64,000 bases of DNA from Stercorarius parasiticus (GCA_013396915.1 VWZL01002566.1:248001-312000); one strand, 5' to 3'. Positions 13,101 to 25,153 are shown, numbered from the stretch's first letter. Notes: generated from the sequence alone by a model not told the origin. Program-made: numbers and translations.

Positions 13101-13960
13101 GGTGCTGCTGTCAGTCAGACTGCGTATAGAGTACGTGAATTTGACCTAGGCACAGGCAAATCAGACTCAAGCCCACTGTCCGTAGAGTGCCCCCGAGCCA
13201 GTGAGCTTTGCCCACCAACCTGCTCCAGGTTGTGCCTCTTTTTCTCTCTCTAAACCCTACTCTCAAAATAGAAACAATTTAACGTGCCACTTCATTCAAC
13301 AGAAATAACAAATGATGATCACTTTTTGTTCTGCTTTATCATCTGGTTATTATCTGTGCTCCCAATAATTTCTTCTACTTTATTGGCACCTCAGTGTTTT
13401 GCAAGTTTGGTCATTCCTAAGCTGTTGTTTGGCATAATTCTGCTCTGATCTTCTCTAGCTGTTTCCGAGGAAGGGCTTAATCTGGTGTTCATTGATGCTA
13501 TGACGGTCTAAGTAAGAGGGTTAAGTATTATCCAATGCGATGAGAGCAAACTGTATAAATTTCTTGATATTCTTTTGATGCCCAGAAGCTTTCAGTCACA
13601 ATGAAAAATAGGTAATCAGGTGTCATTTACCATGCTTGAAATTCTTGAAGTTGATTCACAAAATTAAGTTCTAAAATCTCATGTGCGTTTGATGAGAACT
13701 GCTCATCATCTTGTAAATTGCTTGGAAATGTATCAAACACAAGACTGGGCACACCAGCCTGTCTCAATCCTGTATGTAACTTTGTTCTGCAAAAACTGTA
13801 ACAAAATAAACATTTGATGTATTAATGGAAAAGAAGGAAAGGGAATTTAAAACTAGGTGAACACTGTAAAAGGAATGGAGTGATTTGAAGTTTATTTGGA
13901 TCCAGGGTTTTAATGTAGGCTTATATAATTAGAATAACAAAATAATAATAATTGCACTGT
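10132..13960. other. unassigned DNA with a poly-pyrimidine tract at 12910-12946
   Basis: No gene is identified. A plus-strand exon-like stretch at 10294-10538 is listed separately. At 12910-12946 a run of about 13 T is followed by mixed T/C and then six C, an imperfect homopyrimidine tract. The remainder is AT-rich, without recognisable repeats. Confidence 0.5.
10294..10538 (+). other. exon-like open segment (acceptor and donor consensus), unproven
   Basis: A strong acceptor (TTTCCTTTTGCAG, ending at 10293) and a donor (GTAAGC, starting at 10539) bracket 245 bases that are open in one frame, ending at a TAA that overlaps the donor. The translation is rich in Ser, Leu and Cys (for example SKFSLLSCYFCLSPASRW) and resembles no family I know. 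Splice-like pairs of this quality arise by chance every few kilobases, so a non-coding exon or nothing at all is as likely as a coding exon. Confidence 0.12.
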
Positions 13961-13966
13961 ATCATG

Positions 13967-13991
13967 TCATTAAAATGGATCATTTTAATGA
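13967..13991. repeat. perfect 11-bp inverted repeat with a 3-base loop
   Basis: TCATTAAAATG and CATTTTAATGA are exact reverse complements separated by GAT. The element is AT-rich and could extrude as a small cruciform or be a homeodomain-type palindrome (it contains ATTAAAAT). It stands in an AT-rich neighbourhood with several TAAT cores. Confidence 0.8.
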
Positions 13992-16900
13992 TGCATTGAG
14001 TTGTAGTACGTAATTAATGGCTTGCTAGTACTTTGTTATTTAGAAGATAATAATGTTATAATTCACTTTTTAAAATAATTTGAAGACTAAATCAATAAAA
14101 AGCAAGTATGCATTTTTATCCCTTTGGATTATCGCATAATTTAGAAGAAAATGGCACATGAAGAGAATAATGAGCAGATCCAACATATTGTTTCAAAAGC
14201 AGTCATGCTTTTATAAATAAGTAAAGTTCGGTCTGTAGGTCCTTCTGATGAAATAAACCCAGATGTTTGAGGCTTCTTTAATGGGAGATAGATGTTTATA
14301 TTCTGTGGGCATTGACTGTGCTAGCTTCAATAGTGGGCAATCTCTTGAAAGACAAGTGGCTGTCAAACCCTGCTGTGAATCCCACGGTGACTTTTCTCAG
14401 AAAATTGTTTACTGTTAGTGGGATCCAAAGTACTGAGATTTTCATGAAGACTGACAGATGCTGTCATTTTTGGTCACTGCTAAAACGGCAAGACCAATTC
14501 ATTTCAGTAAAGAGAGTCAGGGGAGACGTTCCCTTAGAAAATGAGGTTAATATTCTCCCCATAGAGGAGCAAGTTCACATACAGAGATATGACTGGAGGC
14601 TGGTGTACAACCCATGGCTGTTGTGTTGGTATCTAAATTATTTATGGGAAAGGAAATGTTAACTTTGTGTGTAAATAAAAAGGATGAGAAGTTCTTACAA
14701 AGCAAATGATGTTAATACTCCTGCTCTTCACCCATTACTTTTTCTCTCAGAATGACTTTGTCAGAGTCTTTTGAATCAACGTGAGTTTTGCCAATGACAT
14801 TAGCAGAGTTTGGATCAGATCTATAGAGTTTTATAGTATATTACACAGAATATGAATTACTAGAAACCCATTGAAACAGTTTTACCCAGCTTTCTTTAGG
14901 AAAAAATGAAACTCATAGCTTTTGAAATTGTGCACATCTCTCTATGTCTGATGTTCAGTGGTAGGTAGAGACCCTAAAATAAGTGATTTATGTTCACAGT
15001 TAGATACCTAGTCATTTAAATAATTGGATCTGTGCATACAATTTACCACAATTGTAAAATATGCATGCATGATTTTGGCAGCTCTGAAATGAACTGGCAA
15101 AACGGGATGTTATCCTTCCATATTATGGCCTTTGCAGCATGTGATTTACTCATTTACAAAAGAGTTGTAGCAGGCAATTAATATTGTTATGCTGAGAGCT
15201 GCAACAAAGCTCCTTAAAAGTGGTGGGCATAACATTTTAGTCCATTCAGACTAAATGAAAGAGCAATTAACTGAGCCTCTCTTTTGAAGCAGCTGGAACA
15301 ATGCAACGCAGTGTCTTAAACCACCAGCCTGCTCAGGAGCCCTGAGTGCTCTGTCAGCTTTGCTGTGGTGTGGCTGCAAACAGAGTGGTAGAGTGCTGGC
15401 TTTTGATTGCCGCTGTGTGTGAGCATGGTGTAAGGGCATAAATATGCAGGAAAACCAAAAAGACTCCAACCGCATCCAGAGAATGATTTTTGGTAAGAAT
15501 CTGAGAAGAAAAGGCAATTGACAGAAAGAGATATTTTGGTTTGGATGCTGACGGAAATTGGGTTTACAGTCATGAGGAAAGAAAAGTTACTCTATTTTAT
15601 TTTCTTTTTCCATAAAAAAACTCTAAGGTTGAGAAAATTCTGACCTTAACAGCAGTATTTCGTCTTTACAGACACACTACATAAAACTTACATTTCAACT
15701 TTTTGGTTCTCAAATGGTAAAAGCATATCGTTAATTGTATCCTCAGAATGCATCTGCCACATCACCATGAAAATGAGAAGGGTCTGATTCTGGCCTTAAG
15801 GTGTCTGTTGTGCATCATCCCTAATAGCGTAAACACTCAATTTAGCTTTCTACTAATAAGGGTAATCTTTGAGTGCTATCAGGATTTACTTGCCAGGAAA
15901 AGAAGATCTGTTCACTCACAGATCCAACAGAGACTGGCTATTTGGTAAAGAGCAATCCCCACCATGACTATGGCTATGTAACCTTTTTCTGTGTCAGTGC
16001 CACCTTGAGAAAGCTCAGCCTTTTCCCCTGCTTATCTCAGAAAGCTGTTGAGACCCGAAACTGCATCATCCATTGGGGTGGCACAAGTGCTTGTGTGGCC
16101 ACAAGGCTAGAGTTATAGTAGGAATCTGACAGATGAAAATTCCCTTTTTTGTGTGCTTAGCAAGCTTATTGCTAATTCAGTTTTGCTAACACAAGGCAGA
16201 GGTTGTGGGGAGGGGGGAGGAATAAGCAGCTGTGGGAAGGGATGGCTTGTAGGCTGACTCAAGCAGCTCTTCTGCAGCAAGTGTGCAATCATGGCCTGTG
16301 GTGAAGCAGTGGGACCACCGGCACACCTCCTGGGCTGTGCGAGAGTCGCTCCAGGAGTAGAAGGGACCCACTAAACAAATTTGTCTGCACTGAGCACTGT
16401 GTTTTGGAGTGCAGGCAATTTAAGAAGAGTAATTGTTTCCACTTTGGCAAGAATCCTGTTTTTTTCAAATTGAGCGTTGTCTGTTTTGCAAAGATACAAC
16501 TCAGCAGTGCAGTTCATCAGAGTTCACTGTTTGCAAGGCCCCTCTGCCTGTTCTGAAAAGTGAAGGCAAGCAATTTTGCACTGTGCATATCCATTAACTT
16601 ACATGTGTACCAGAACACAGACATCTTGTATGGTAGGCTGTGTAAAATTTAGTGTCTGATTTGTGACTTTAAATATGAAACGTGCTGTTGTTTCATATTG
16701 CAACCTCAAATTCAGACAAAGTTGGCTGTCAATTATTCATGGTACGGTTACCTCAGTTGCAGATGAACTTTGATTATTGATGCAGAGAACGTCCATCCGC
16801 CCTCCTGTACAGCATTTCTGAATCAAAAGTGTCACCAAACCCGAATCAGAGACATCCTAGATGCTTTTATGTGACGCTGCACTTCAGTTAAGAAGTTTAG

Positions 16901-18480
16901 AAATCCTGGTGTAATTTGGCTTGGATACAGGTGTTTTACTTCTGTACCTGAGTAGATACAACCATACTGTTTCGTTCTGGATCAAGCAGACACAGTCACC
17001 TGGCTTAGTATCACATCTGCTGTAGGGGGAACAATTCCCCCAAACTCTCTTACCTTTCTTTTCTTCAATACAATAATATTTTATCACTGAATTTTCATTT
17101 TCTCAGTGTTTTTGCATTTGCCACACTTTTGCGTGTCCTTGCACCCTAAATCCCTGAGTGTGAACTGTATGAATTCTAAGAAAATTGCTTTCTTGTATAG
17201 AAAATTCTGGCAAAGAAGATGGTTTCTGATGGCGTGATTTCCTTTTAAAAAGTGAGCAATAAGCCATAATCTCTTAAGTCTAGAATATTTTTGAGGCAGA
17301 AGTTCGGGTAGATCTATTCATATCACTAATAGCGTAGTCCTCTGCCTTCATATTTATTCGGTTCCTGAATATTGTATCTTAAAAAGAGGAAGAGGGAAAA
17401 AAGAAAAAAAACCCTATTATTATGCATTTTTGGCCCACCATTATATATTAAAAAAAAATATTTCTACATGTGATACTAAAAGAAAAAGAAAAAAAATGGC
17501 TTTTTTAATAATACGGAGAGACCTGATAGGTTGCTTGGCAGCTGAATCTCAAATGTGTCCTTGCATAGTATTTGATCTTTTTACTTGTATGGGTAGAAGA
17601 ACCAGAATCCAAATACAATTTGAACACATAAACCAAGGAAGTTGGCAACTTGCTGCTGAATTTCAGTTAATGGTGAGAACATGATCAAAGAGAATAAGGT
17701 GCTTTCACTTCAAGCTTAACCATTTTAAGCCCCCTGGGTAAATAATGCTTCATATTTCGTCAACACATCAGTCCAAAAACTGTTTCGAAAAGAGTAGAAT
17801 TTAATTCATTATGAGGTTGCTAATAAGTGTGTCTTGATTAGGAAAGCAGAGGCACAAAATATTTCTTGGAAAAAAAAAAAGACTAGCTGACAACTGTTCT
17901 ATACTATTCCAAAAGCTCAGGGCTCTGCCCTGTGTCGTCATCCTTTCCTATGCTCAATAAAATAAAGCAGCGCCAAGGCACATTTTAGGACAGTAAATAC
18001 CAAGCCACTTACGATATAACAGCAGTTTCATTTATTAGATAAGTCATCCAAACACTTTACCCTTCAGAAATAAAATAAAATATTTTGAAGCCTAATTACC
18101 TGTCTGAGATGAGTCTGAAAGAGTAGAAATTGAGGCTTGCTTTCTGCATTTTCTTTAAAATCCATTCTGCCCCCCTGTCTGCAGATCCATCCACTGAGCT
18201 GCGGGGTGAGGAGGGCAATGCTACCCCAGCAAGAACCCCACAGCTCAAACCATTTTTACCTGAGCTGGGAAAGTGACCTCTCCGCAAGGAAGAGTGGTTC
18301 CTTATGCTTCAAGGGAGAACCATGAACTACTTATTGGTTCAAGTTTCCCTTATATGTGTGAATCACACAAACATAATCGAACCTTTCCTTTTTCGAAACC
18401 CTGGAAAATCACTCTGTATAATGAAAACCAGAAAGGGGGGGAAGGGGATTAATGTCGACCCAGTCTGACAGAACTGGATG
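13992..18480. other. unassigned DNA, nothing recognised
   Basis: There is ordinary AT-rich sequence with a few richer patches (15250-15450 and 16190-16370). The patch near 16205 has a G-rich run (GGGGAGGGGGG). The open stretch 14312-14662 has its first ATG far inside and shows no family resemblance. Short A runs occur near 17400, 17450 and 17870. I see no gene or mobile element. Confidence 0.45.
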
Positions 18481-18740
18481 AATAATTTATTCTTTGAATT
18501 TTGCTCGCCTTTCCTTTTGCAAATTGCCTGCAAACAGTTTACCCTTTTTTCATTTAGTATTATTTGAAATTATTTGCTGAATAATTTCTGCAGTTAATTC
18601 CTGATCCGCATATCATTCATGAGCAGTTGGATAGCAATTCCTGTTAAACATTCAGGTTGCCTCAGCTAATTATTGTGGGATATGCAAACCACACTGTACC
18701 ATAAGCTGAGCTGAACAAGTGTTTCTCAACATACTTTAAG
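18481..18740. promoter_or_regulatory. possible conserved non-coding block (candidate enhancer), no comparative support
   Basis: The stretch is free of recognised repeats and dense in motifs typical of vertebrate developmental enhancers: TAATTATTGT (homeodomain and SOX-type cores), ATATGCAAA (octamer-like), TGCAAACAGTTTA (forkhead-like) and several ATTTGAAAT/AATTATTTG cores. This is pattern resemblance only; AT-rich DNA gives such motifs often. Without an alignment to other birds, the call stays speculative. Confidence 0.15.
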
Positions 18741-19076
18741 ATTGTTCCTCCTGTATAACAAGGACCTCCTCACACAAGAAGGAGATTAATTTATTTAGAT
18801 ATTCAAATAAAATCCAGACTGGAAGCTTTAAAGAGCAAGAGTAGTGAACAGATGAAAGGTAAAATTTTCTTGTGAACCAAAGACTGATTGAAAGATACAA
18901 AGATAGAAAATATTAGTATTCAACTGCCATCTCTAGAATAAGATCCACGGACCTACACCTCTCTTTCAGTCCTATTTTCTTGTGTTTAAACTGTCCTCTG
19001 TCTCTGACCAGTCATGGGAATATTTTGCCCTTGGCTCCCAATCAGTGTAGTTAAGTCTAAGTCTTACTGTCCCTAC

Positions 19077-19460
19077 CTAAAGATTCCCTTCAGGCTTCTC
19101 TCTCGCGTACTTATCTCTGTAGACGGCATCACCATCCTGATGGTCACTCACATGTACATCACTTGCAGCACCCCCTGGCTTGTTTAATTTCTCATGTTTT
19201 GTCTCAAGCTTTTCAGTTCCTTCTTCATAGCCTCCGAAGAAAGGCTCATGGTAAAAGAATCCCATCAGGTTTTTATCCTTGTCTACCTTGCTGTAAACCC
19301 TTTTTCTTTTGGGGTTGACAAATTCGGACTTGCCCAACTAATATCAATTCAGGTTTTTGCTGTGAGCATTGTTCCTATGGCCTGTTCCATTTCCTCCTTC
19401 CACTGGCTCAACTTTCTGTCTCGTTAAGCCCAGGTAACGGTCCTTCATGGTCTGTTTCTA
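19077..19460 (-). pseudogene. possible decayed coding fragment, family unknown
   Basis: Read on the minus strand, one frame gives about 35 codons from an ATG at 19446-19448 (starting MKDRYLGLTRQKVEPVEGG), then two in-frame stops (TGA and TAG, close together near 19344-19352), then about 86 more open codons in the same frame (including KVDKDKNLMGFFYHEPFFGG) to a TAG at 19077-19079. The composition is charged and looks protein-like, and stops are fewer than AT content predicts. I recognise no domain. It could be a remnant of a retrocopied gene, part of an old transposon, or chance; an old retrotransposon tail lies about 250 bases away. Confidence 0.2.
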
Positions 19461-19699
19461 CTCCACCTACCATTTCTTAGTTATTTGGATGGATTATGGT
19501 GCCAGCTGGCTACAACAACTGTGATAAATCTTTGAAGCAATATTCTCCATCTTCTCGTGTTGTTCATTGATGGTCTCCTGAATCTAGGCAGGAGCTTCTC
19601 TTTACCACCTACAAAACTGAGTGTTCATCATCCTGCAAAACCTCTCTTAACATGTATGTTATGGCCACTTGATCATATGATTAATATTCTGTCCTCATT
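19461..19699. other. unassigned DNA next to an old retrotransposon tail
   Basis: No gene is seen. A plus-strand open stretch starts at 19557 from a TTG and runs into the neighbouring repeat; its first ATG is internal. It may be the unrecognisable upstream part of the same old element. Confidence 0.3.
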
Positions 19700-19846
19700 C
19701 TTCTCGCTTACCAATACTCACTTGCTTTGTCTTTTATTAAGATTGCAAGTTCTGGGAGCAGGAGTCACCTATTTGTTCTTTATTCATACAGCATCCATCG
19801 CAATGGGTCCCCAGCTCAGGACTGCATACTCAGAGTCATACAGGTG
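19700..19846 (+). mobile_element. old non-LTR retrotransposon tail (CR1/L2/L3 clade)
   Basis: From about 19738 the sequence follows the 3' tail known from old amniote LINE-type elements, in the order: GATTGCAAGTTCT, a GGGAGCAGG block, TTTGTTCTTTATTCATACAGCA, then GCAATGGGTCCC. Related copies in turtles, crocodilians and birds have ATTGTAAGCTCTTTGGGGCAGG, then GTACAGCACCTAGCACAATGGGGTCC. The order and spacing agree with many point differences, so the insertion is old. The 5' limit is uncertain; the C/T-rich stretch from 19700 may belong to it. Confidence 0.45.
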
Positions 19847-22245
19847 GGAAAAAAATGAAGCTTTGCTTACACAGAAGGCAAGCTGTTATTTAATTTAATT
19901 GTCTATGATTTCCGAGAGGAGATTGCGAAATTTTAATTGATACTACTTTTTCAATTAAATAAGTTTAAGAGGATTGTAGACCCCTGAAAAGTAAAATGGA
20001 AAACGGAGTGATTCAGTAAGCAGGTGGCAATATCAAGAAATCATTTAAAAAGCGATGATACACCTGTTTGGACTTCTCACAGTTGATTTCTGAATGAAAT
20101 AAAGCCATCTAGGAAAAGCATTCAGGTCTCAAAGTAAGAGCTGATTAGTAGTCTAGTCTGGTATTGAAATCCCCAGTTTCCTGTCTGTAATTGCCTTTCA
20201 AATGTTCAAATGCTGAAGGTTGAAATGTAACATGCTGTGCTCATAGAGATCAGTGTTTGCAATGAACACACAAATTCTCAAATTTTAACTTGGTTTATTG
20301 CCATTTCACCCACATACAAAATTCGTAATGAGAGCAAGACAGGTTATTAAGTGTTACAGAATAATGTATATAATAATGTTAATGAGACTGACTATATTTG
20401 CCTTGACCTCATGGCCTTAAAGCACTAATTGTATTTCAGATTCTTTAGTTTTCTTGTGTGTATGTATATAAGAAAGCTATGGGTGGTCCTTGTTTCACCA
20501 ATCTTTAGAGATTTACAGTGAAAATGTCTATAGCCAATTGAGAGAAGCAGGAATTTCCTGGAATACAATTAATTATAAAATACTGATTTTAAACTTTGGG
20601 ATAAAGTGACTCACATTTAATCTTCAGTTAATGTAGAGGGAACCCAGACGTTTACATCTAAAGGAAATCGTCCCTCCATCCTGCCTCTGATTACAATTTT
20701 GCCAAGTTTTACAGAGTGCAATCTCTTTCTTTTTATGAGCTTCCATGTTTTTACGTGTTCTCTATTTGTTACAGTGCCCCAAGCATACAGATATCAAATA
20801 TCCCCAATAAAAGTGTTCATTTCACAGAATGAACAAAACTCTCATCTTCATGTGAAGGGACACAAGGTGACTATCTTTTAGCCTATGCAATTCTTTTGTT
20901 CTCAAGAATCCCTGGTTGCACCTTGACTTTGTGTCTTTATGCTTCTATAGAAAGCCCTGACTGAGACCTTCCTCACCTCCTGTGGAGAAGATGTTATTGC
21001 TATGATTATTTGTTTTGCCTTCAGTGGCCAAAACGTCATGTGCACAGCAGTCCAAAGACAGAGTGTTCCAAGCTATAGAGTCTGGTATTAATTTATATGG
21101 ACACATAAGTGTGTTTATCTGCAGGATTACCAACTTAATAAAAAAATTTCACCTGATTCTTGATTGTAGCTTCTAGCTTTCTAGACCATCAGATTAACTG
21201 TTACTGTCTGTATAAATTAATGAATAGGAAACATTAATGACTATCAATTTGAGTGATATTTAGAATTAATAACTGTATTTCACAGGAAATAATGTAATAT
21301 CTAATGACTTTAGAATAAATTTATTATTAAATTTGCACCATAAGATTACTTTACCCTGAGATCTTATCTTTTGAGCTCTGTTTTGAGGTATGAGAAATTC
21401 AGTACCTGTGGTTCAGACATAAAGTTTCAGTCCCACTCTTCATACAGTCTCATTCCGTATTGCCTTACTGCATCTCACCTTTGAGGAACATAAAATTAGG
21501 TTCTCGAACAAATTTGGTCATAAATCAAAGCGCTTTACCTGATTTACATTATGAATATTCCAAACTGCTAATTTAAGGTGTCAGCAAGATACCTGATAGT
21601 ATCTAATATTATTAAAAATCTTGTGTTAATCAAAGAGGTCATTTACTTTGACCATCTCATACTGAACACAGCTTTATTTCAAACCAATAATTCACCCCTA
21701 AACTCAACTTTCTGTAATTTTAGAATTTGTCTTTGGGTCCAAGAAAGCAGCCTACAACAGGGTAAGGACATCTCCAAAGAAGTGAGGAAACTGAAATAGC
21801 TCAGCAGCTGACATGCACGACTACAGCAGAGAGCAGAGGAGGATTTAGGTAAAGGGTTGAAGTGGACTGAGGGACCAAAGGAACTGGGGCAGGGCTGCAG
21901 CTAGAAGTTGAAGAACAACTAAAGCAGAGTGTCAGACACGGCTGAATAAAGCACTTAGAAATCCAAAGCACAAGCCACAGTCTGCAGAGAAAAAAACCTC
22001 TTTTCCTGCAGCTTGTCTTTGTCCCTAATTCCTGAACAGACCTGAAAGACCCTTGTGCATGAATCCTTTGAAGACATAAAATACTGCTATATAGGGGTTT
22101 GGCTAAACTTCAGTAACAGCCAGTCTGAGATTCTCCAGGTAGGCAGGAGTTCGTGCAATCTATGCATGATATTGGACATTAGACATACTTTTCTCTTGAA
22201 TCTCCTTTATTGAAGAATTAGACATCATATTCCATTTGATACCAT
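19847..22245. other. unassigned AT-rich DNA
   Basis: No gene or recognised repeat is seen. The sequence is AT-rich with many short TAAT and AATTAA cores, particularly at 20530-20600 and 21200-21340. Open frames are all shorter than 80 codons and resemble nothing known. Confidence 0.5.
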
Positions 22246-22557
22246 TCAAGAATAATTTACCATACATTCTGTTACTGCTTTTTCTGCAGTCGTCTTACAG
22301 ATACTTGACTGCTCAAACATTTCTGATTTAAGAGAGGTGGTAAGCCGACTGTCAGCCGACTGTACTGGAATGGTTCTTTTATGCAAGTTTGAGTGGTGAA
22401 ACGATGCAATCACAATTGCAGTCACAATTTTTTCCTCTGCTCCTGCTGCAATACTGTCTATTGCCCAGGCACAACAATAGGATGTATTTCCATTTTCACT
22501 TACCAATGTGCTAAGCATGGAAACAACTTCCAGTTTCTTCATGGGGTAAGAAACCAT
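22246..22557 (-). other. open frame of 103 codons, coding-like, function unknown
   Basis: The frame starts at an ATG on the minus strand and has a purine-first codon pattern typical of coding DNA (for example GCA ATA GAC AGT ATT GCA GCA GGA GCA GAG). The protein has a short alternating Ala/Ile/Val helix-like part (AAGAEEKIVTAIVIASFHH) and a Ser/Thr-rich end. It contains a tandem 11-base duplication (AGCCGACTGTC then AGCCGACTGTA on the plus strand, 22343-22364). About 48 more codons are open in the -1 frame beyond its stop. I recognise no family. It could be a decayed exon, an old transposon fragment, or chance. Confidence 0.2.
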
Positions 22558-22597
22558 GCAGTGAAAGGAACGAAGTCCTCATCAGAAATAAACTTAC

Positions 22598-22715
22598 CTC
22601 CTCTGCTCTTTGGTACAGTCCTGCATGAAGATACTTAATCCAGTTGCTGCCCTGTTCTGTTTTTTTCCCCTTCTTGGAAATGTCATTTCTCCTTACACCA
22701 GGAGGTCTTCTTAAC
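22598..22715 (-). other. exon-like 118-base segment with consensus splice sites on the minus strand
   Basis: The minus strand shows a good acceptor (AATATTCTGTCTCCAG) directly before 22715 and a perfect donor (GAG followed by GTAAGT) at 22598/22597. Between them one frame is open over 39 codons, including the peptides RRNDISKKGKKTEQGS and NWIKYLHAGLYQ. The open stretch at 22246-22557 follows after only 40 bases, too close for a normal intron, so both cannot be coding exons of one simple transcript. It may be a non-coding exon, a decayed gene, or chance. Confidence 0.2.
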
Positions 22716-25026
22716 CTGGAGACAGAATATTTATTTATGTGTTGGCCAGGTATGGAAATAAGATGCTAAGAAATGCTTAGTCTGTTTGACATGCTGCTTC
22801 ATTTCACAACATTAATCCTTTTTACCTAGGAACTTTTTCTACCTTTTTAAATAAAGTATTGGACTTCTAAACCTCAAAATTACATGCGGCCATCAATTGC
22901 CAGAAGGAGTCTTGAGGGAAGCCGACAATTATGAATGAGATAAGAAAAGAAAACATTTGAAGAGACTTGTTAATGCATCACTTGAGGGTAAAAGAGACAT
23001 TTTACAGAATATAAACAAAGCATCACATGTCCCAGCTTTACCATGGTTTAGAGGAAAATGAATTCACTGCAATGCCAATGTGATACTGTTACAGTGAGAT
23101 GGGTATTTCCAGTGTGGCCATGTATGGAAGCGTGGAGGTCTTCTTGTATTATTTGAGATGACTGATGCATGGTCTGCTCTTTAAATTATGCTCTTTTGTG
23201 TTTCAGAAGAAATAATAGAAAACGTTCTTTGACTGGGGATTTTGCTTCCATTAGCTGAAATTTTGGAGAGATATGTTTTTTTATTTTAAGAGTACTGAGC
23301 CAAAATCAACCCTGAGCTAGGAAGGTTTCGTTCAAGCTATTTTTTGGAGGGGGGGTGTCAGACTTTTATCTTTAAAATCTCTTAACCGTTCTCAACATTC
23401 TCTCCTCAAAAATTTCCTGTTTATTCTGGGGAAATTCACAGAATAAATGAAAGATTTCCTAGTCCGAGATTTACATGCAATTTTTAGGTTATAGACTTTC
23501 TGTCTGACCCTGAAAAAAATTAAGATTGCACTTCTTCCTCCTTTTCCCATTTGTTAGTTCAGAATAGTTCTTCTCAGCACAGAAATTCTTACAAATGATT
23601 GTGATCTCTTCACAACATTGCGGTGGTGAAAGCCATGTTACTGCCCAAGCAGAATGAGTTGAAATATTAATATCAGTGTACTCTTTCCGTTGATGTAATT
23701 GTTTGCAATTATTCTGTAGGTTTTAGTGAAATCATAACATGAATATTGTTTATTAGCTGTTTTCCAATATAAATCTATAGGTCAAATGATGTAGAGTTTT
23801 AGGTGCTGGACACAGATATAAAATTTCGCTATTATTTTGCTCCTTACATAACCGCAGCTCTCATGGTTTGATCAGTCCCATTGTATTATTGCAACATTTC
23901 ACAACACTTTTAGTTAAGTTTCATGTTTCTGTTTTATGCATCTGATTTATCTCTTTCATAACTGATACGAGATGTGCATATCTTGTGAAGTGCTTTGGGA
24001 TGTGTAACATGAAAGGTTCTGTAGAGGAACAACTGTTTTCTTATTAGAGTGAACTGCAACAAGACAGATTAAACATTCAATTAAACAAAAAAATTGCCTA
24101 TGTAAAAAGCTCACAGGAAGGAGCTTAACAACATTCATTTTTATGAGGTACTAAAGTTTTTGGAATCAATTATTCTGAAAGTTCATCTACTTTACTTACA
24201 GGTAAAATAATAACTCAGTTTTTTCAGAAAAGGAGACAAGTATTATTTACATAAAGTTCCACTGTAAAAATCTGGGTACTATTTCTTTCTAAGGTCTAAT
24301 ACACTTTGGTGAGCAAAATGAAAATACTCGTAAAAGGCAACCACAGTATGTTATAAACCACCTTTATGGTTCATTATAGGTTTGGTTTAATGCTGTTGGA
24401 TTAACACTAAAGGTTAATGTTTGCATAAAATATGCATGATTAGTTTAATACTCTGGAACTGTGATCAGGTTGTCTAATGTTATGAAAGGGAGTGACATGA
24501 TACACGGTTAAGGCTGACACAAATAGAAGTGTGATATATTTTCAACAAAACTGGTCAAGGGTATTTTCAAAATCCTCGCTTATGTGATAACACTTCAAAG
24601 CCAATCTGTGCCAATGGGAGATTTTGTGTTCAGCTCTCATAATTAAACTGTTTTCTGGCTGCAGGAAGTGCATGCATTTCTGATTTGCAGTGTAGGCAAA
24701 GTGCTTGGAGAATGATACTTTCAGATTTTTTTTCTTGCATTCTTTGAGCCCTAGATATTGCGTGGAGTGTTTTTGTTTTAAGCGTTGATTATCTTTGTTA
24801 TGCTTTATATTGCTAGAAGAATAATAGTATTTTTTATGGATAGACTTGAAACTCTGTATCTAACTGGCAGATTTCACTTATTGCTTGTGTAGAAGTGTCT
24901 GACTAAGCTCTTCACTTACCAAAAAGTGATTTATAAATTTATGATTTATTCTTTCTAAAATGTATCTTGAGATACACACCGCAGAGGTAATTGAGTGATT
25001 GATAATGAATACATTGAGACACATAC

Positions 25027-25153
25027 CTCAGAGATAATTACAGTTAGGCCTTCTTTCATGCTGCAGGGGATGAATAGTATATTTAGCATGTGTTTGCATA
25101 AATATAATCCATAAAACTCAGATAGACCATGAACTTCTGCTGCTGTCAGGGGT
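25027..25153 (-). other. exon-like 127-base segment with consensus splice sites on the minus strand
   Basis: The acceptor TTATCTGTTGTCCAG precedes 25153 and the donor GAG/GTATGT follows 25027 on the minus strand. One frame is open for 42 codons (for example PLTAAEVHGLSEFYGLYLCK). Its reading phase does not join with the open frame of the exon-like segment at 22598-22715: linking them in frame hits a TGA. So they are not two coding exons of one gene. I recognise no family. Confidence 0.12.

Noticed and set aside
14312..14662. 116-codon open stretch on the plus strand
   Set aside because: It begins with TTG; the first ATG is about 44 codons in, no family is recognised, and codon use looks random.
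22246..25153. A two-exon protein-coding gene joining 25027-25153 and 22598-22715
   Set aside because: The reading phases do not fit: joining them in the frame open in one gives a TGA in the other.
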